64,000 bases of DNA from Pantoea sp. A4 (GTDB lineage Bacteria > Pseudomonadota > Gammaproteobacteria > Enterobacterales > Enterobacteriaceae). The stretch is from assembly GCF_000295955.2 (NCBI RefSeq), contig NZ_ALXE01000027.1, positions 1-64,000 of the forward strand. The letters are read 5' to 3'. This document shows, piece by piece, positions 56,390-64,000 of this stretch. How positions within the stretch are numbered: position 1 is the stretch's first letter; the number at the start of each line of letters is the position of its first letter. A program made the position numbers and the translations under genes. The notes below the pieces were generated by a model. That model searched no databases and was not told the origin of the DNA. It worked only from the letters and a program-made list of their open reading frames with translations.

Positions 56390-57859
56390 ATGAATCACTA
56401 TCTGCGCATCTTTACGCAACGCAATACCGCCGTGCTGTTACTGTTGGGCTTCGCTTCCGGCTTACCGCTGGCACTCACCGCAGGCACCTTGCAAGCGTGG
56501 ATGACGGTAGAAAACATTGACCTGAAAACCATCGGCTTCTTCTCTCTGGTCGGCCAGGCTTACGTCTTCAAGTTCCTCTGGTCACCGATGATGGATCGCT
56601 ATACCCCACCGCTACTGGGGCGCCGCCGTGGCTGGCTGCTACTGACCCAACTTGCACTCATCGCAGGTATCGTGGCGATGGGCTTTATGCAACCCAACCG
56701 CGATTTAACCCTGTTAGCCGCACTGGCTGTCGTCGTGGCTTTCTGCTCCGCCTCACAAGATGTGGTGTTTGATGCATGGAAAACCGATGTGTTACCCGCG
56801 GAAGAACGCGGAAACGGGGCGGCAATTACCGTACTGGGCTACCGCCTGGCGATGCTGGTGTCGGGCGGCCTTGCATTGTGGCTGGCCGATCGCTTTCTCG
56901 GCTGGCAGGCCACTTACTGGCTCATGGCCCTGCTGATGGTGCCTGGGCTTATCGCCACACTATTAGCACGAGAGCCGGAAAACGCCGTCGCGGCACCGCG
57001 TTCGCTGAGCCATGCGGTGGTGCTACCTCTCAAAGACTTTTTTGGCCGCAATAACGCCTGGCTACTGCTGACGCTAATCATCCTTTATAAGCTGGGTGAT
57101 GCATTTGCCGCTTCGCTCACCACAACGTTTCTTATTCGTGGGCTCGGCTTCCCGCCCGGTGATGTAGGGCTGGTGAACAAATCCCTCGGCCTGCTTGCCA
57201 CCATTATTGGCGCACTCTACGGCGGCGTGCTGATGCAACGCCTTTCCCTGTTCCGCGCCCTGATGCTGTTCGGCATTTTGCAAGGCATCTCTAACTTTGC
57301 CTATTGGCTGTTGGCGATTACGCCGCCACATCTGTGGAGCATGGCCAGCGCAGTATTTATTGAGAACTTATGTGGTGGCATGGGCACCGCAGCCTTTGTT
57401 GCTTTGTTAATGACCCTGTGTAACAAATCCTTCTCCGCCACGCAGTTTGCCCTGCTCTCCGCCCTTTCAGCCGTGGGTCGCGTTTATGTCGGCCCGGCAG
57501 CAGGCTGGCTGGTTGAACTGTGGAACTGGCCAGGTTTTTATGCCTTTAGCGTCATCGCGGCCATTCCTGGTCTACTCTTATTAGCGGCTTGTCGTCCTGC
57601 GCTGGAAAGCGTGCAGAAAACCGGTGAGTTTCTGCCACGGACACGCTGGAAAGCGCACTACCGGCTGGTCACCCAGGGCTTTGGCTTTGGCTGTCTGTTG
57701 TTAGCCATCTGGTTGTTATCTCTGGCAATGAGTGCCACAACATCTTGGCAACCTCCACATCTGGCGGACTACCTGTTTAGCGCAGGCCTGAGTGTGACGC
57801 TGCTAATGGTGGCGGCAGGGGTAATACTGGATATATTTGCCACTCGCCGGGATCGCTGA
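56390..57859 (+). CDS. ampG: Muropeptide permease AmpG
   Basis: A 489-residue major-facilitator permease (E. coli 491) that imports GlcNAc-anhydroMurNAc peptides for cell-wall recycling; it also feeds inducers to AmpR where ampC is inducible. Conserved stretches are LLGFASGLPLALTAGTLQAW, SQDVVFDAWKTDVLPAEERG and NLCGGMGTAAFVALLMTL. About fourteen hydrophobic segments are seen. AAGG precedes the ATG at 56390; the upstream frame is not conserved. Confidence 0.96.
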   Translation: MNHYLRIFTQRNTAVLLLLGFASGLPLALTAGTLQAWMTVENIDLKTIGFFSLVGQAYVFKFLWSPMMDRYTPPLLGRRRGWLLLTQLALIAGIVAMGFMQPNRDLTLLAALAVVVAFCSASQDVVFDAWKTDVLPAEERGNGAAITVLGYRLAMLVSGGLALWLADRFLGWQATYWLMALLMVPGLIATLLAREPENAVAAPRSLSHAVVLPLKDFFGRNNAWLLLTLIILYKLGDAFAASLTTTFLIRGLGFPPGDVGLVNKSLGLLATIIGALYGGVLMQRLSLFRALMLFGILQGISNFAYWLLAITPPHLWSMASAVFIENLCGGMGTAAFVALLMTLCNKSFSATQFALLSALSAVGRVYVGPAAGWLVELWNWPGFYAFSVIAAIPGLLLLAACRPALESVQKTGEFLPRTRWKAHYRLVTQGFGFGCLLLAIWLLSLAMSATTSWQPPHLADYLFSAGLSVTLLMVAAGVILDIFATRRDR

Positions 57860-58060
57860 TTTTTTCAACAGAAATTCCAGTAAGTGTTTACTGGCAGGTC
57901 GTTAGATAAAAACGGCATAAAATTAATTGTGCAGATTATTTTTATCATCGGGTGTTATTTTTCTTAAATAATTACACAGCGGTTTAACATGCCCCTCTAA
58001 TTATTTAAAGGCTAATAAGCGACTGGTTGTGTCATTTCATCGCCAAAAATGATACAAAAA

Positions 58061-58070
58061 TGTTAAATAA
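58061..58070 (+). promoter_or_regulatory. Candidate ArcA box before cyoA
   Basis: TGTTAAATAA fits the ArcA box (A/T)GTTAATTA(A/T) at nine of ten positions. ArcA repression of cyo under low oxygen is established in E. coli. Use of this site is inferred. Confidence 0.4.
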
Positions 58071-58225
58071 TTGAGCACAATTAGTGAGGTTTATACTTTC
58101 CCTGTTTTTTCTGCGGTTACTGCCATCGCTTTTTGTTATAACAACGCCAAATCCTTGTCAGCACTCACAATTTGTCACGTCAGGCAACATCTGTGACACC
58201 CTTAGCAAAAGGTGTGAACACGCTG

Positions 58226-58253
58226 TTGACGCAACCTGAAGCTGGTTTACACT
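58226..58253 (+). promoter_or_regulatory. Candidate cyo promoter
   Basis: TTGACG (58226-58231) and TACACT (58248-58253) are 16 bp apart, about 70 nt before the cyoA start. Confidence 0.6.
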
Positions 58254-58323
58254 GCTGAAACCTTCCCGTAAAATGCGCGCACACTTAAACGACAATAGAG
58301 CCCTATGTCATTGAGGTCGTTAA

Positions 58324-59244
58324 ATGAGACTCAGGAAATACAATAAAAGTTTGGGGATTTTGTCATTAATCGCAGGCGCTGTATTACTCAGTGGCTGTGA
58401 TAGTGCGTTGTTAAATCCCAAAGGACAGATTGCACTGGAGCAACGTTCGTTGATTCTGACAGCTTTCGGCTTGATGATGATCGTCGTAATCCCGGCAGTC
58501 TTTATGGCGGTGTTTTTTGCCTGGAAATATCGGGCATCGAACACTCAAGCGAAGTATAGCCCTAACTGGTCGCACTCCAATAAAGTGGAAGCTGTGGTCT
58601 GGACCATCCCGATCCTGATCATCATTTTCCTTGGTGTACTGACCTGGAAATCAACCCACGCACTGGAACCTAGCAAACCGCTAGTCTCGGATGTTAAACC
58701 GGTTGAGATCGATGTCGTTGCGCTGGACTGGAAATGGCTGTTTATCTACCCAGAACAGGGTATTGCGACCGTCAATCAGATTGCCTTCCCGGCAAACACC
58801 CCAGTGAACTTCAAGATCACCTCGAACACCGTCATGAACTCCTTCTTTATTCCTACGCTCGGCAGCCAGATCTACGCCATGGCCGGTATGCAGACTAAAC
58901 TGCATCTCATCGCCAATGAGCCAGGAACATTCGATGGTATCTCGGCGAACTTCAGCGGTCGTGGTTTCTCTGGCATGAAGTTCAAAGCCATTGCGACCAA
59001 AGATGATGCGGAATTCCAGCAGTGGGTTGCTACCGTTAAAGCGGCACCTAACACGCTGACCACCATGGATGATTTCAAAAAGGTCGCAGCGCCTAGTGAA
59101 AACAACCCGGTGGAATATTTCTCCCAAGCTAATCCTGAACTGTTTAAGCAGGTTGTAGACCAGTTCATGAGCGGCCACGAGAAAATGGACATGCCTAAAG
59201 GTATGGACATGAGTCACACCGCTTCCGCTGGAGCAGAGGAATAA
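58324..59244 (+). CDS. cyoA: Cytochrome bo3 ubiquinol oxidase subunit II
   Basis: A 306-residue lipoprotein subunit (E. coli 315). The signal ends in LLSGC with Asp next. Two membrane helices and a periplasmic cupredoxin-like domain follow; as in other quinol oxidases it has no CuA ligands. It contributes to ubiquinol oxidation at the periplasmic face. GAGGT lies before the ATG. First gene of cyoABCDE. Confidence 0.97.
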   Translation: MRLRKYNKSLGILSLIAGAVLLSGCDSALLNPKGQIALEQRSLILTAFGLMMIVVIPAVFMAVFFAWKYRASNTQAKYSPNWSHSNKVEAVVWTIPILIIIFLGVLTWKSTHALEPSKPLVSDVKPVEIDVVALDWKWLFIYPEQGIATVNQIAFPANTPVNFKITSNTVMNSFFIPTLGSQIYAMAGMQTKLHLIANEPGTFDGISANFSGRGFSGMKFKAIATKDDAEFQQWVATVKAAPNTLTTMDDFKKVAAPSENNPVEYFSQANPELFKQVVDQFMSGHEKMDMPKGMDMSHTASAGAEE

Positions 59245-59248
59245 TACG

Positions 59249-61231
59249 ATGCTAGGAAAATTAACACTGGATGCAGTTCCGTACCACGAACCGATTATCA
59301 TGGTTACGGTGGCAGGAATCATCTTAGGTGGTTTGGCGCTCGTTGCAGCCATCACCTACTTTGGTAAGTGGCAATATCTGTGGTCTGAATGGCTAACCTC
59401 CATCGACCATAAAAAACTGGGTATCATGTACTGCATCATGGCTTTCGTCATGCTGCTGCGTGGTTTTGCCGATGCAGTAATGATGCGTACCCAACAGGTT
59501 ATGGCTTCGGCCGGTGAAGCCGGCATACTCCCGCCGCACCACTACGATCAGATCTTTACCGCCCACGGCGTAATCATGATCTTCTTCGTGGCGATGCCAT
59601 TCGTCGTAGGCTTAATGAACATCGCTGTGCCGCTGCAAATCGGTGCGCGTGACGTTGCCTTCCCGTTCCTGAACAACCTGAGCTTCTGGTTTACCGCTAT
59701 CGGTGTGGTACTGGTTAACCTGTCTCTGGGTGTTGGTGAATTCGCACAGACTGGTTGGTTGGCTTACCCGCCGCTATCAGGTGCCGAATATAGCCCGGGG
59801 GTCGGGGTCGACTACTGGATATGGAGTCTACAGTTAGCAGGTATCGGGACAACCCTGACCGGTGTGAACTTCTTCGTGACCATTCTGAAGATGCGCGCAC
59901 CAGGCATGGACCTGTTCAAAATGCCGGTATTCACCTGGGCAGCACTGTGTACTAACGTACTGATCATTGCAGCGTTCCCGGTACTGACCGTAACTCTGGC
60001 CCTGCTGACGCTGGACCGTTACCTTGATTTCCACTTCTTTACCTCAGAGCTTGGCGGCAACATGATGATGTACGTCAACCTGATCTGGGTATGGGGTCAC
60101 CCGGAAGTGTACATCCTGGTTCTGCCAGTATTTGGTGTGTTTGCAGAAGTTACTGCAACCTTCTCCAAAAAGCGTCTGTTCGGTTACACCTCTCTGGTAT
60201 GGGCAACCATCGCCATTACCGTACTGTCGTTCGTTGTTTGGCTGCACCACTTCTTCACCATGGGTGCAGGCGCTAACGTGAACGCCTTCTTCGGTATCAT
60301 GACGATGATCATCGCCATTCCTACCGGGGTTAAAATCTTTAACTGGCTGTTCACCATGTACCAGGGTCGCGTTGAAATGCACTCTGCGATGCTGTGGACC
60401 GTTGGCTTCCTGGTCACCTTCTCTATCGGTGGTATGACCGGTGTTCTGCTGGCAGTGCCAGGTGCAGACTTCATTCTGCACAACAGTCTGTTCCTGATTG
60501 CCCACTTCCATAACGTTATTATCGGTGGTGTGGTGTTCGGTTGTATGGCTGGTGTTACCTACTGGTTCCCGAAAGCATTCGGCTTCAAGCTGAACGAATT
60601 CTGGGGTAAAGCAGCATTCTGGTTCTGGCTTATCGGCTTCTTCGTTGCCTTTATGCCGCTGTACGCACTGGGCTTCATGGGTATGACCCGTCGTATTAGC
60701 CAGGATATCGATCCTCAGTTCCACCCTCTGCTGGTTGTTGCAGCGTGCGGTGCGGGCCTGGTGGCTTGCGGTATCATCTGTCAGGTTATTCAGTTCTATG
60801 TTTCAGTACGCGATCGCGATCAGAACCGTGATGTGACCGGTGACCCATGGGGTGGCCGTACACTGGAGTGGGCAACCTCTTCTCCGCCTCCGTTCTATAA
60901 CTTCGCTAAGATCCCTCACATCCACGAGCGCGATGCGTTCTGGGAAATGAAGGAAAAAGGCGAAGCGTATAAGCAGCCGGAGCACTACGAAGAGATCCAC
61001 ATGCCGAAAAACAGCGGCGCGGGCATTGTTATTGCTGCATTCGCTACGGTATTCGGTTTCGCGATGATCTGGCATATCTGGTGGATGGCTATCGTCTGCT
61101 TCCTGGGCGTGATTGTCAGCTGGGTTGTTAAGAGCTTTGACGAAGACGTGGACTACTACGTACAGGTTAGCGAAGTCGAGAAAATCGAAAACGCGCACTT
61201 TGACGAAATCCGCAAAGCAGGTCTGAAATAA
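59249..61231 (+). CDS. cyoB: Cytochrome bo3 ubiquinol oxidase subunit I
   Basis: A 660-residue catalytic subunit (E. coli 663), proton-pumping. Haem and CuB ligands are at the E. coli positions: H284 with the cross-linked Y288 (HPEVY), H333/H334 (WLHHFF), H419 and H421 (LIAHFHNVI). About fifteen membrane helices. cyoA ends four bases upstream. The stop overlaps the cyoC ATG by one base. Confidence 0.98.
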   Translation: MLGKLTLDAVPYHEPIIMVTVAGIILGGLALVAAITYFGKWQYLWSEWLTSIDHKKLGIMYCIMAFVMLLRGFADAVMMRTQQVMASAGEAGILPPHHYDQIFTAHGVIMIFFVAMPFVVGLMNIAVPLQIGARDVAFPFLNNLSFWFTAIGVVLVNLSLGVGEFAQTGWLAYPPLSGAEYSPGVGVDYWIWSLQLAGIGTTLTGVNFFVTILKMRAPGMDLFKMPVFTWAALCTNVLIIAAFPVLTVTLALLTLDRYLDFHFFTSELGGNMMMYVNLIWVWGHPEVYILVLPVFGVFAEVTATFSKKRLFGYTSLVWATIAITVLSFVVWLHHFFTMGAGANVNAFFGIMTMIIAIPTGVKIFNWLFTMYQGRVEMHSAMLWTVGFLVTFSIGGMTGVLLAVPGADFILHNSLFLIAHFHNVIIGGVVFGCMAGVTYWFPKAFGFKLNEFWGKAAFWFWLIGFFVAFMPLYALGFMGMTRRISQDIDPQFHPLLVVAACGAGLVACGIICQVIQFYVSVRDRDQNRDVTGDPWGGRTLEWATSSPPPFYNFAKIPHIHERDAFWEMKEKGEAYKQPEHYEEIHMPKNSGAGIVIAAFATVFGFAMIWHIWWMAIVCFLGVIVSWVVKSFDEDVDYYVQVSEVEKIENAHFDEIRKAGLK

Positions 61232-61845
61232 TGTCGACGCAAACTGTGAATAAACACCACGACGCCCATGCGGAGCATGGGCATCACGATGCAGGAGCCA
61301 ATAAAGTCTTTGGCTTCTGGATCTACCTGATGAGTGACTGCATTATCTTTGCCACCCTGTTTGCCACCTATGCAGTAATGGTAAACAGCACTGCCGGTGG
61401 TCCGGCAGGTAAAGATATCTTCGAACTGCCGTTCGTACTGGGCGAAACAGCACTGCTGTTGTTGAGCTCCATCACCTATGGCTTTGCAGTTATTAACATG
61501 AACAAGGAAAACAAAGGCGCCGTTCTCGGCTGGCTGGCGTTGACCTTCCTGTTCGGTCTCGGCTTCATCGGGATGGAAATCTATGAATTCCATCACCTGA
61601 TTGAAGAAGGCTTTGGCCCGAACCGTAGTGGCTTCCTGTCAGGCTTCTTTACCCTGGTTGGTACGCACGGTGTGCACGTAACTTCTGGTCTGATCTGGAT
61701 GGCAGTACTGATGTTCCAGGTTGCCAAACGTGGCCTGACCCCGACTAACCGTACCCGTATCATGTGCCTGAGCTTGTTCTGGCACTTCCTGGACGTGGTA
61801 TGGATTTGCGTATTCACCGTTGTTTATCTGATGGGGACTATGTAA
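61231..61845 (+). CDS. cyoC: Cytochrome bo3 ubiquinol oxidase subunit III
   Basis: A 204-residue five-helix subunit (E. coli 204) with a His-rich N-terminus ([16 protein letters not shown]). Family segments include [22 protein letters not shown] and [13 protein letters not shown]. Its ATG overlaps the cyoB stop and its stop overlaps the cyoD ATG (both TAATG), so the operon is tightly coupled. Confidence 0.97.
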   Translation: MSTQTVNKHHDAHAEHGHHDAGANKVFGFWIYLMSDCIIFATLFATYAVMVNSTAGGPAGKDIFELPFVLGETALLLLSSITYGFAVINMNKENKGAVLGWLALTFLFGLGFIGMEIYEFHHLIEEGFGPNRSGFLSGFFTLVGTHGVHVTSGLIWMAVLMFQVAKRGLTPTNRTRIMCLSLFWHFLDVVWICVFTVVYLMGTM

Positions 61846-62174
61846 TGAGTCATACTGCAAACGAACATGGTGCATCACACGGTAGCGTGAAGTCCTACAT
61901 GATCGGCTTCATCCTCTCTATCATCCTGACCGGTATTCCGTTCTGGATGGTAATGGATGGCGGCGCATCTCACGGTGCTACCCTGGGCGTAGTTATTGCC
62001 TGTGCCATCATTCAGGTCCTGGTTCACCTGGTGTACTTCCTGCATCTGGATAGCAAGTCTGAGGGTGGCTGGAACATGGTCGCCATTGTGTTCTCAGCAC
62101 TGATCATCCTGATTGTCGTGGTCGGCTCACTGTGGATTATGTGGAACCTGAACTACAACATGATGCCCCACTAA
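61845..62174 (+). CDS. cyoD: Cytochrome bo3 ubiquinol oxidase subunit IV
   Basis: A 109-residue three-helix subunit (same length as E. coli), starting [20 protein letters not shown]. It supports CuB-site assembly. The ATG at 61845 overlaps the cyoC stop. Confidence 0.97.
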   Translation: MSHTANEHGASHGSVKSYMIGFILSIILTGIPFWMVMDGGASHGATLGVVIACAIIQVLVHLVYFLHLDSKSEGGWNMVAIVFSALIILIVVVGSLWIMWNLNYNMMPH

Positions 62175-62184
62175 AGAGTCATAA

Positions 62185-63075
62185 GTGATGATTAAGCAAT
62201 ACCTGCAAGTAACTAAACCAGGAATTATTTTCGGGAATTTAATTTCTGTCATCGGCGGATTTTTGCTGGCCTCCAAAGGCAGCATTAATTACGCCCTGTT
62301 TCTCACCGCTTTGGTTGGCGTTTCGCTGGTCGTAGCATCAGGTTGTGTGTTTAACAACGTGATCGACCGTGATATCGACAAGAAAATGGAGAGGACCAGG
62401 AATCGAGTGCTGGTTAAAGGACTCATCTCCGCGAAAGTAAGCCTGGCTTATGCCACTGTGTTAGGTATTGCTGGCTTCGCATTGCTGTACGTTGGCGCAA
62501 ACCCGCTGGCCATGTGGCTAGCGGTGATGGGCTTCGTGGTATACGTTGGTGTTTACAGCCTGTATATGAAGCGTAATTCCGTTTACGGTACGCTGATTGG
62601 CAGCCTCTCTGGCGCTGCGCCGCCGGTTATCGGCTACTGTGCTGTCACCAACGAATTTGATGCTGGCGCACTGATTTTGCTGGCGATCTTTAGCCTGTGG
62701 CAGATGCCGCACTCCTATGCGATTGCGATCTTCCGCTTTAAAGATTACCAGGCTGCCAACATTCCGGTACTGCCGGTGGTAAAAGGTATCTCGGTCGCGA
62801 AAAACCATATTACGCTCTATATTCTGGCGTTTATGATCGCCACCGTCATGCTCTCTCTTGGCGGTTACGCGGGTTACAAATACCTTGCCGTAGCAGCAGC
62901 AGTCAGTGTCTGGTGGCTGGGCATGGCACTTTCAGGTTACAAAACCGCAGACGACAAAGTTTGGGCGCGTAAACTGTTTGTGTTCTCCATTGTCGTAGTC
63001 ACCGCGCTGAGTGTGATGATGTCAGTTGATTTCATGGCACCGGCCTCGAAAGACCTCCTGACCTACGTCTGGTAA
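62185..63075 (+). CDS. cyoE: Protohaem IX farnesyltransferase (haem O synthase)
   Basis: A 296-residue polyprenyltransferase (same length as E. coli) that makes haem O for the bo3 oxidase. The UbiA-family motif [18 protein letters not shown] (first Asp-rich) and the second loop with [17 protein letters not shown] and [17 protein letters not shown] are present. Start GTG at 62185 as in the E. coli annotation, or the ATG at 62188. Last gene of the operon. Confidence 0.97.
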   Translation: MMIKQYLQVTKPGIIFGNLISVIGGFLLASKGSINYALFLTALVGVSLVVASGCVFNNVIDRDIDKKMERTRNRVLVKGLISAKVSLAYATVLGIAGFALLYVGANPLAMWLAVMGFVVYVGVYSLYMKRNSVYGTLIGSLSGAAPPVIGYCAVTNEFDAGALILLAIFSLWQMPHSYAIAIFRFKDYQAANIPVLPVVKGISVAKNHITLYILAFMIATVMLSLGGYAGYKYLAVAAAVSVWWLGMALSGYKTADDKVWARKLFVFSIVVVTALSVMMSVDFMAPASKDLLTYVW

Positions 63076-63096
63076 TACCGCAGCAACATGACTCTG

Positions 63097-63123
63097 AAGG
63101 GCGCTTATAGCGCCCTTTCTTTT
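63097..63123 (+). terminator. cyo operon terminator
   Basis: AAGGGCGCT (63097-63105) pairs with AGCGCCCTT (63109-63117), followed by TCTTTTT. Confidence 0.9.
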
Positions 63124-63205
63124 TGTTACTACTGCTTAAAAACTAATAATTTACCCGCCCTCCCCCACTGCTTAAAATGGTGGCAGTCGATAATAAGAGG
63201 TTGGA

Positions 63206-64000
63206 ATGAACGATAATAAAATGACCCCCACGGAACGTCGTGCGACATGGGGTCTGGGTACGGTTTTTTCCCTGCGTATGCTGGGAATGTTTATGGTGTT
63301 ACCTGTGCTTACAACCTACGGTATGGCACTCCAGGGCGCAAATGAGACATTAATTGGTCTGGCTATTGGTATCTATGGTCTGGCGCAGGCGGTTTTCCAA
63401 ATCCCCTTTGGTTTGATCTCTGATCGGGTTGGCCGAAAACCGCTGATCGTTGGCGGGTTATTAATGTTCGTTCTGGGCAGTGTGATTGCCGCCTGCACAG
63501 ACTCGATCTGGGGCATTATTCTTGGCCGTGCCCTGCAAGGTTCCGGTGCTATTGCAGCCGCGGTGATGGCGCTGCTATCAGACCTGACTCGTGAGCAGAA
63601 CCGCACCAAAGCCATGGCGTTTATCGGTATCAGTTTTGGTGTCACCTTCGCTATCGCGATGGTTATCGGCCCGATTGTTACCCATGCATTAGGCTTACAT
63701 GCCCTGTTCTGGATGATTGCGATTCTTGCCACTTTGGGGATTGTCATCACCTTACTGGTGGTGCCGAATGCACCGAATCATGTGTTGAACCGTGAATCCG
63801 GCATGGTGAAGGGCAGTATTCGTAAAGTGCTGGCCAATCCTAAACTGCTGAAACTCAACTTCGGTATTTTGTGCCTGCATATTTTATTGATGTCGAGCTT
63901 TGTCGCACTGCCGGGTCAGTTTGAAACCGCAGGTTTACCCGCTGCCGAGCACTGGAAAATCTATTTAGCCACCATGCTGATCGCCTTTGTCGCGGTGGTG
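63206..64000 (+). CDS. yajR: Major-facilitator transporter YajR (3' end outside window)
   Basis: The first 265 codons of an MFS transporter. It starts MNDNKMTPTERRATWGLGTV at the ATG at 63206 after AAGAGG. The MFS motif A reads GLISDRVGRKPLIVGG, as in YajR (E. coli 454 residues). The rest, including the C-terminal YAM domain typical of YajR, lies beyond the right edge. Substrate unknown. Confidence 0.92.
   Translation, partial: MNDNKMTPTERRATWGLGTVFSLRMLGMFMVLPVLTTYGMALQGANETLIGLAIGIYGLAQAVFQIPFGLISDRVGRKPLIVGGLLMFVLGSVIAACTDSIWGIILGRALQGSGAIAAAVMALLSDLTREQNRTKAMAFIGISFGVTFAIAMVIGPIVTHALGLHALFWMIAILATLGIVITLLVVPNAPNHVLNRESGMVKGSIRKVLANPKLLKLNFGILCLHILLMSSFVALPGQFETAGLPAAEHWKIYLATMLIAFVAVV

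Larger units (their letters stand above)
57860..58323. other. 464-nt gap upstream of the cyo operon
   Basis: An A+T-rich regulatory region. It holds a candidate ArcA-type box and a candidate sigma-70 promoter, listed separately, plus a long leader for cyoA. No gene is supported. Confidence 0.6.

Overview
The window is an enterobacterial chromosome segment. Its backbone is the copA-to-cyo block familiar from Escherichia coli, read here in the order cueR-copA-ybaP-ybaK-ushA-ybaL-gsk-hemH-adk-htpG-recR-ybaB-dnaX-apt-priC-rsmS-acrR-acrAB-tomB-hha-ffs-atl-ybaY-tesB-amtB-glnK-mdlBA-decR-queC-fadM-ybaV-ppiD-hupB-lon-clpX-clpP-tig-bolA-yajG-ampG-cyoABCDE-yajR. Protein similarity is high but clearly below E. 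coli identity, several E. coli genes are missing (aes, fsr, mscK, cof, ybaE), and other genes stand in some of those gaps. This fits Erwiniaceae (Pantoea/Erwinia) best. That assignment is an inference, because no rRNA or other typing marker is present.

Region by region. 1-470: an EagR/DUF1795-type type VI secretion effector chaperone followed 17 nt later by the start of another gene, which runs off the left edge. 940-4000: the copper pair cueR/copA, with a CueR-type promoter and a conserved -1 frameshift signal inside copA. 4000-10800: ybaP, ybaK, a LysR regulator divergent from a PACE-type efflux gene, ushA and ybaL. 10800-18000: gsk, hemH, adk, an unrecognised gene divergent from a GcvA-like LysR regulator, then htpG. 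18000-22550: recR, ybaB, dnaX (with the full gamma/tau frameshift signal), apt, priC and rsmS. 22530-27700: acrR/acrAB with the AcrR operator.

27700-31700 is the most interesting accessory stretch. It holds a probable dispersed intergenic repeat, zinc-independent ribosomal protein paralogues (rpmE2, rpmJ2) behind a near-perfect Zur box, and a convergent zinc ABC transporter operon behind a second Zur box. The first gene of that operon appears to be an undescribed 33-residue membrane micro-protein whose stop overlaps the start of the ATPase gene. Two unrecognised genes follow before tomB/hha.

32500-45100: NAD-dependent formate dehydrogenase with a LysR gene, 4.5S RNA, atl, ybaY, tesB, the nitrogen-regulated glnK-amtB pair (sigma-54 promoter and NtrC site), the mdlA-mdlB heterodimeric ABC exporter, the cysteine-detoxification pair decR/ccdA (cdsH), and queC. 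45100-55500: fadM, ybaV and the protein-quality-control block ppiD-hupB-lon-clpX-clpP-tig, with sigma-32-like promoters before lon and clpP, then bolA. 55700-64000: yajG-ampG, the cytochrome bo3 operon cyoABCDE, and the first two thirds of yajR, cut by the right edge.

Most of the window is ordinary housekeeping sequence. The parts worth a second look are the left-edge type VI chaperone, the zinc-scarcity island with its coupled micro-protein, the intergenic repeat after acrB, the unknown gene between adk and htpG, and the two recoding sites.
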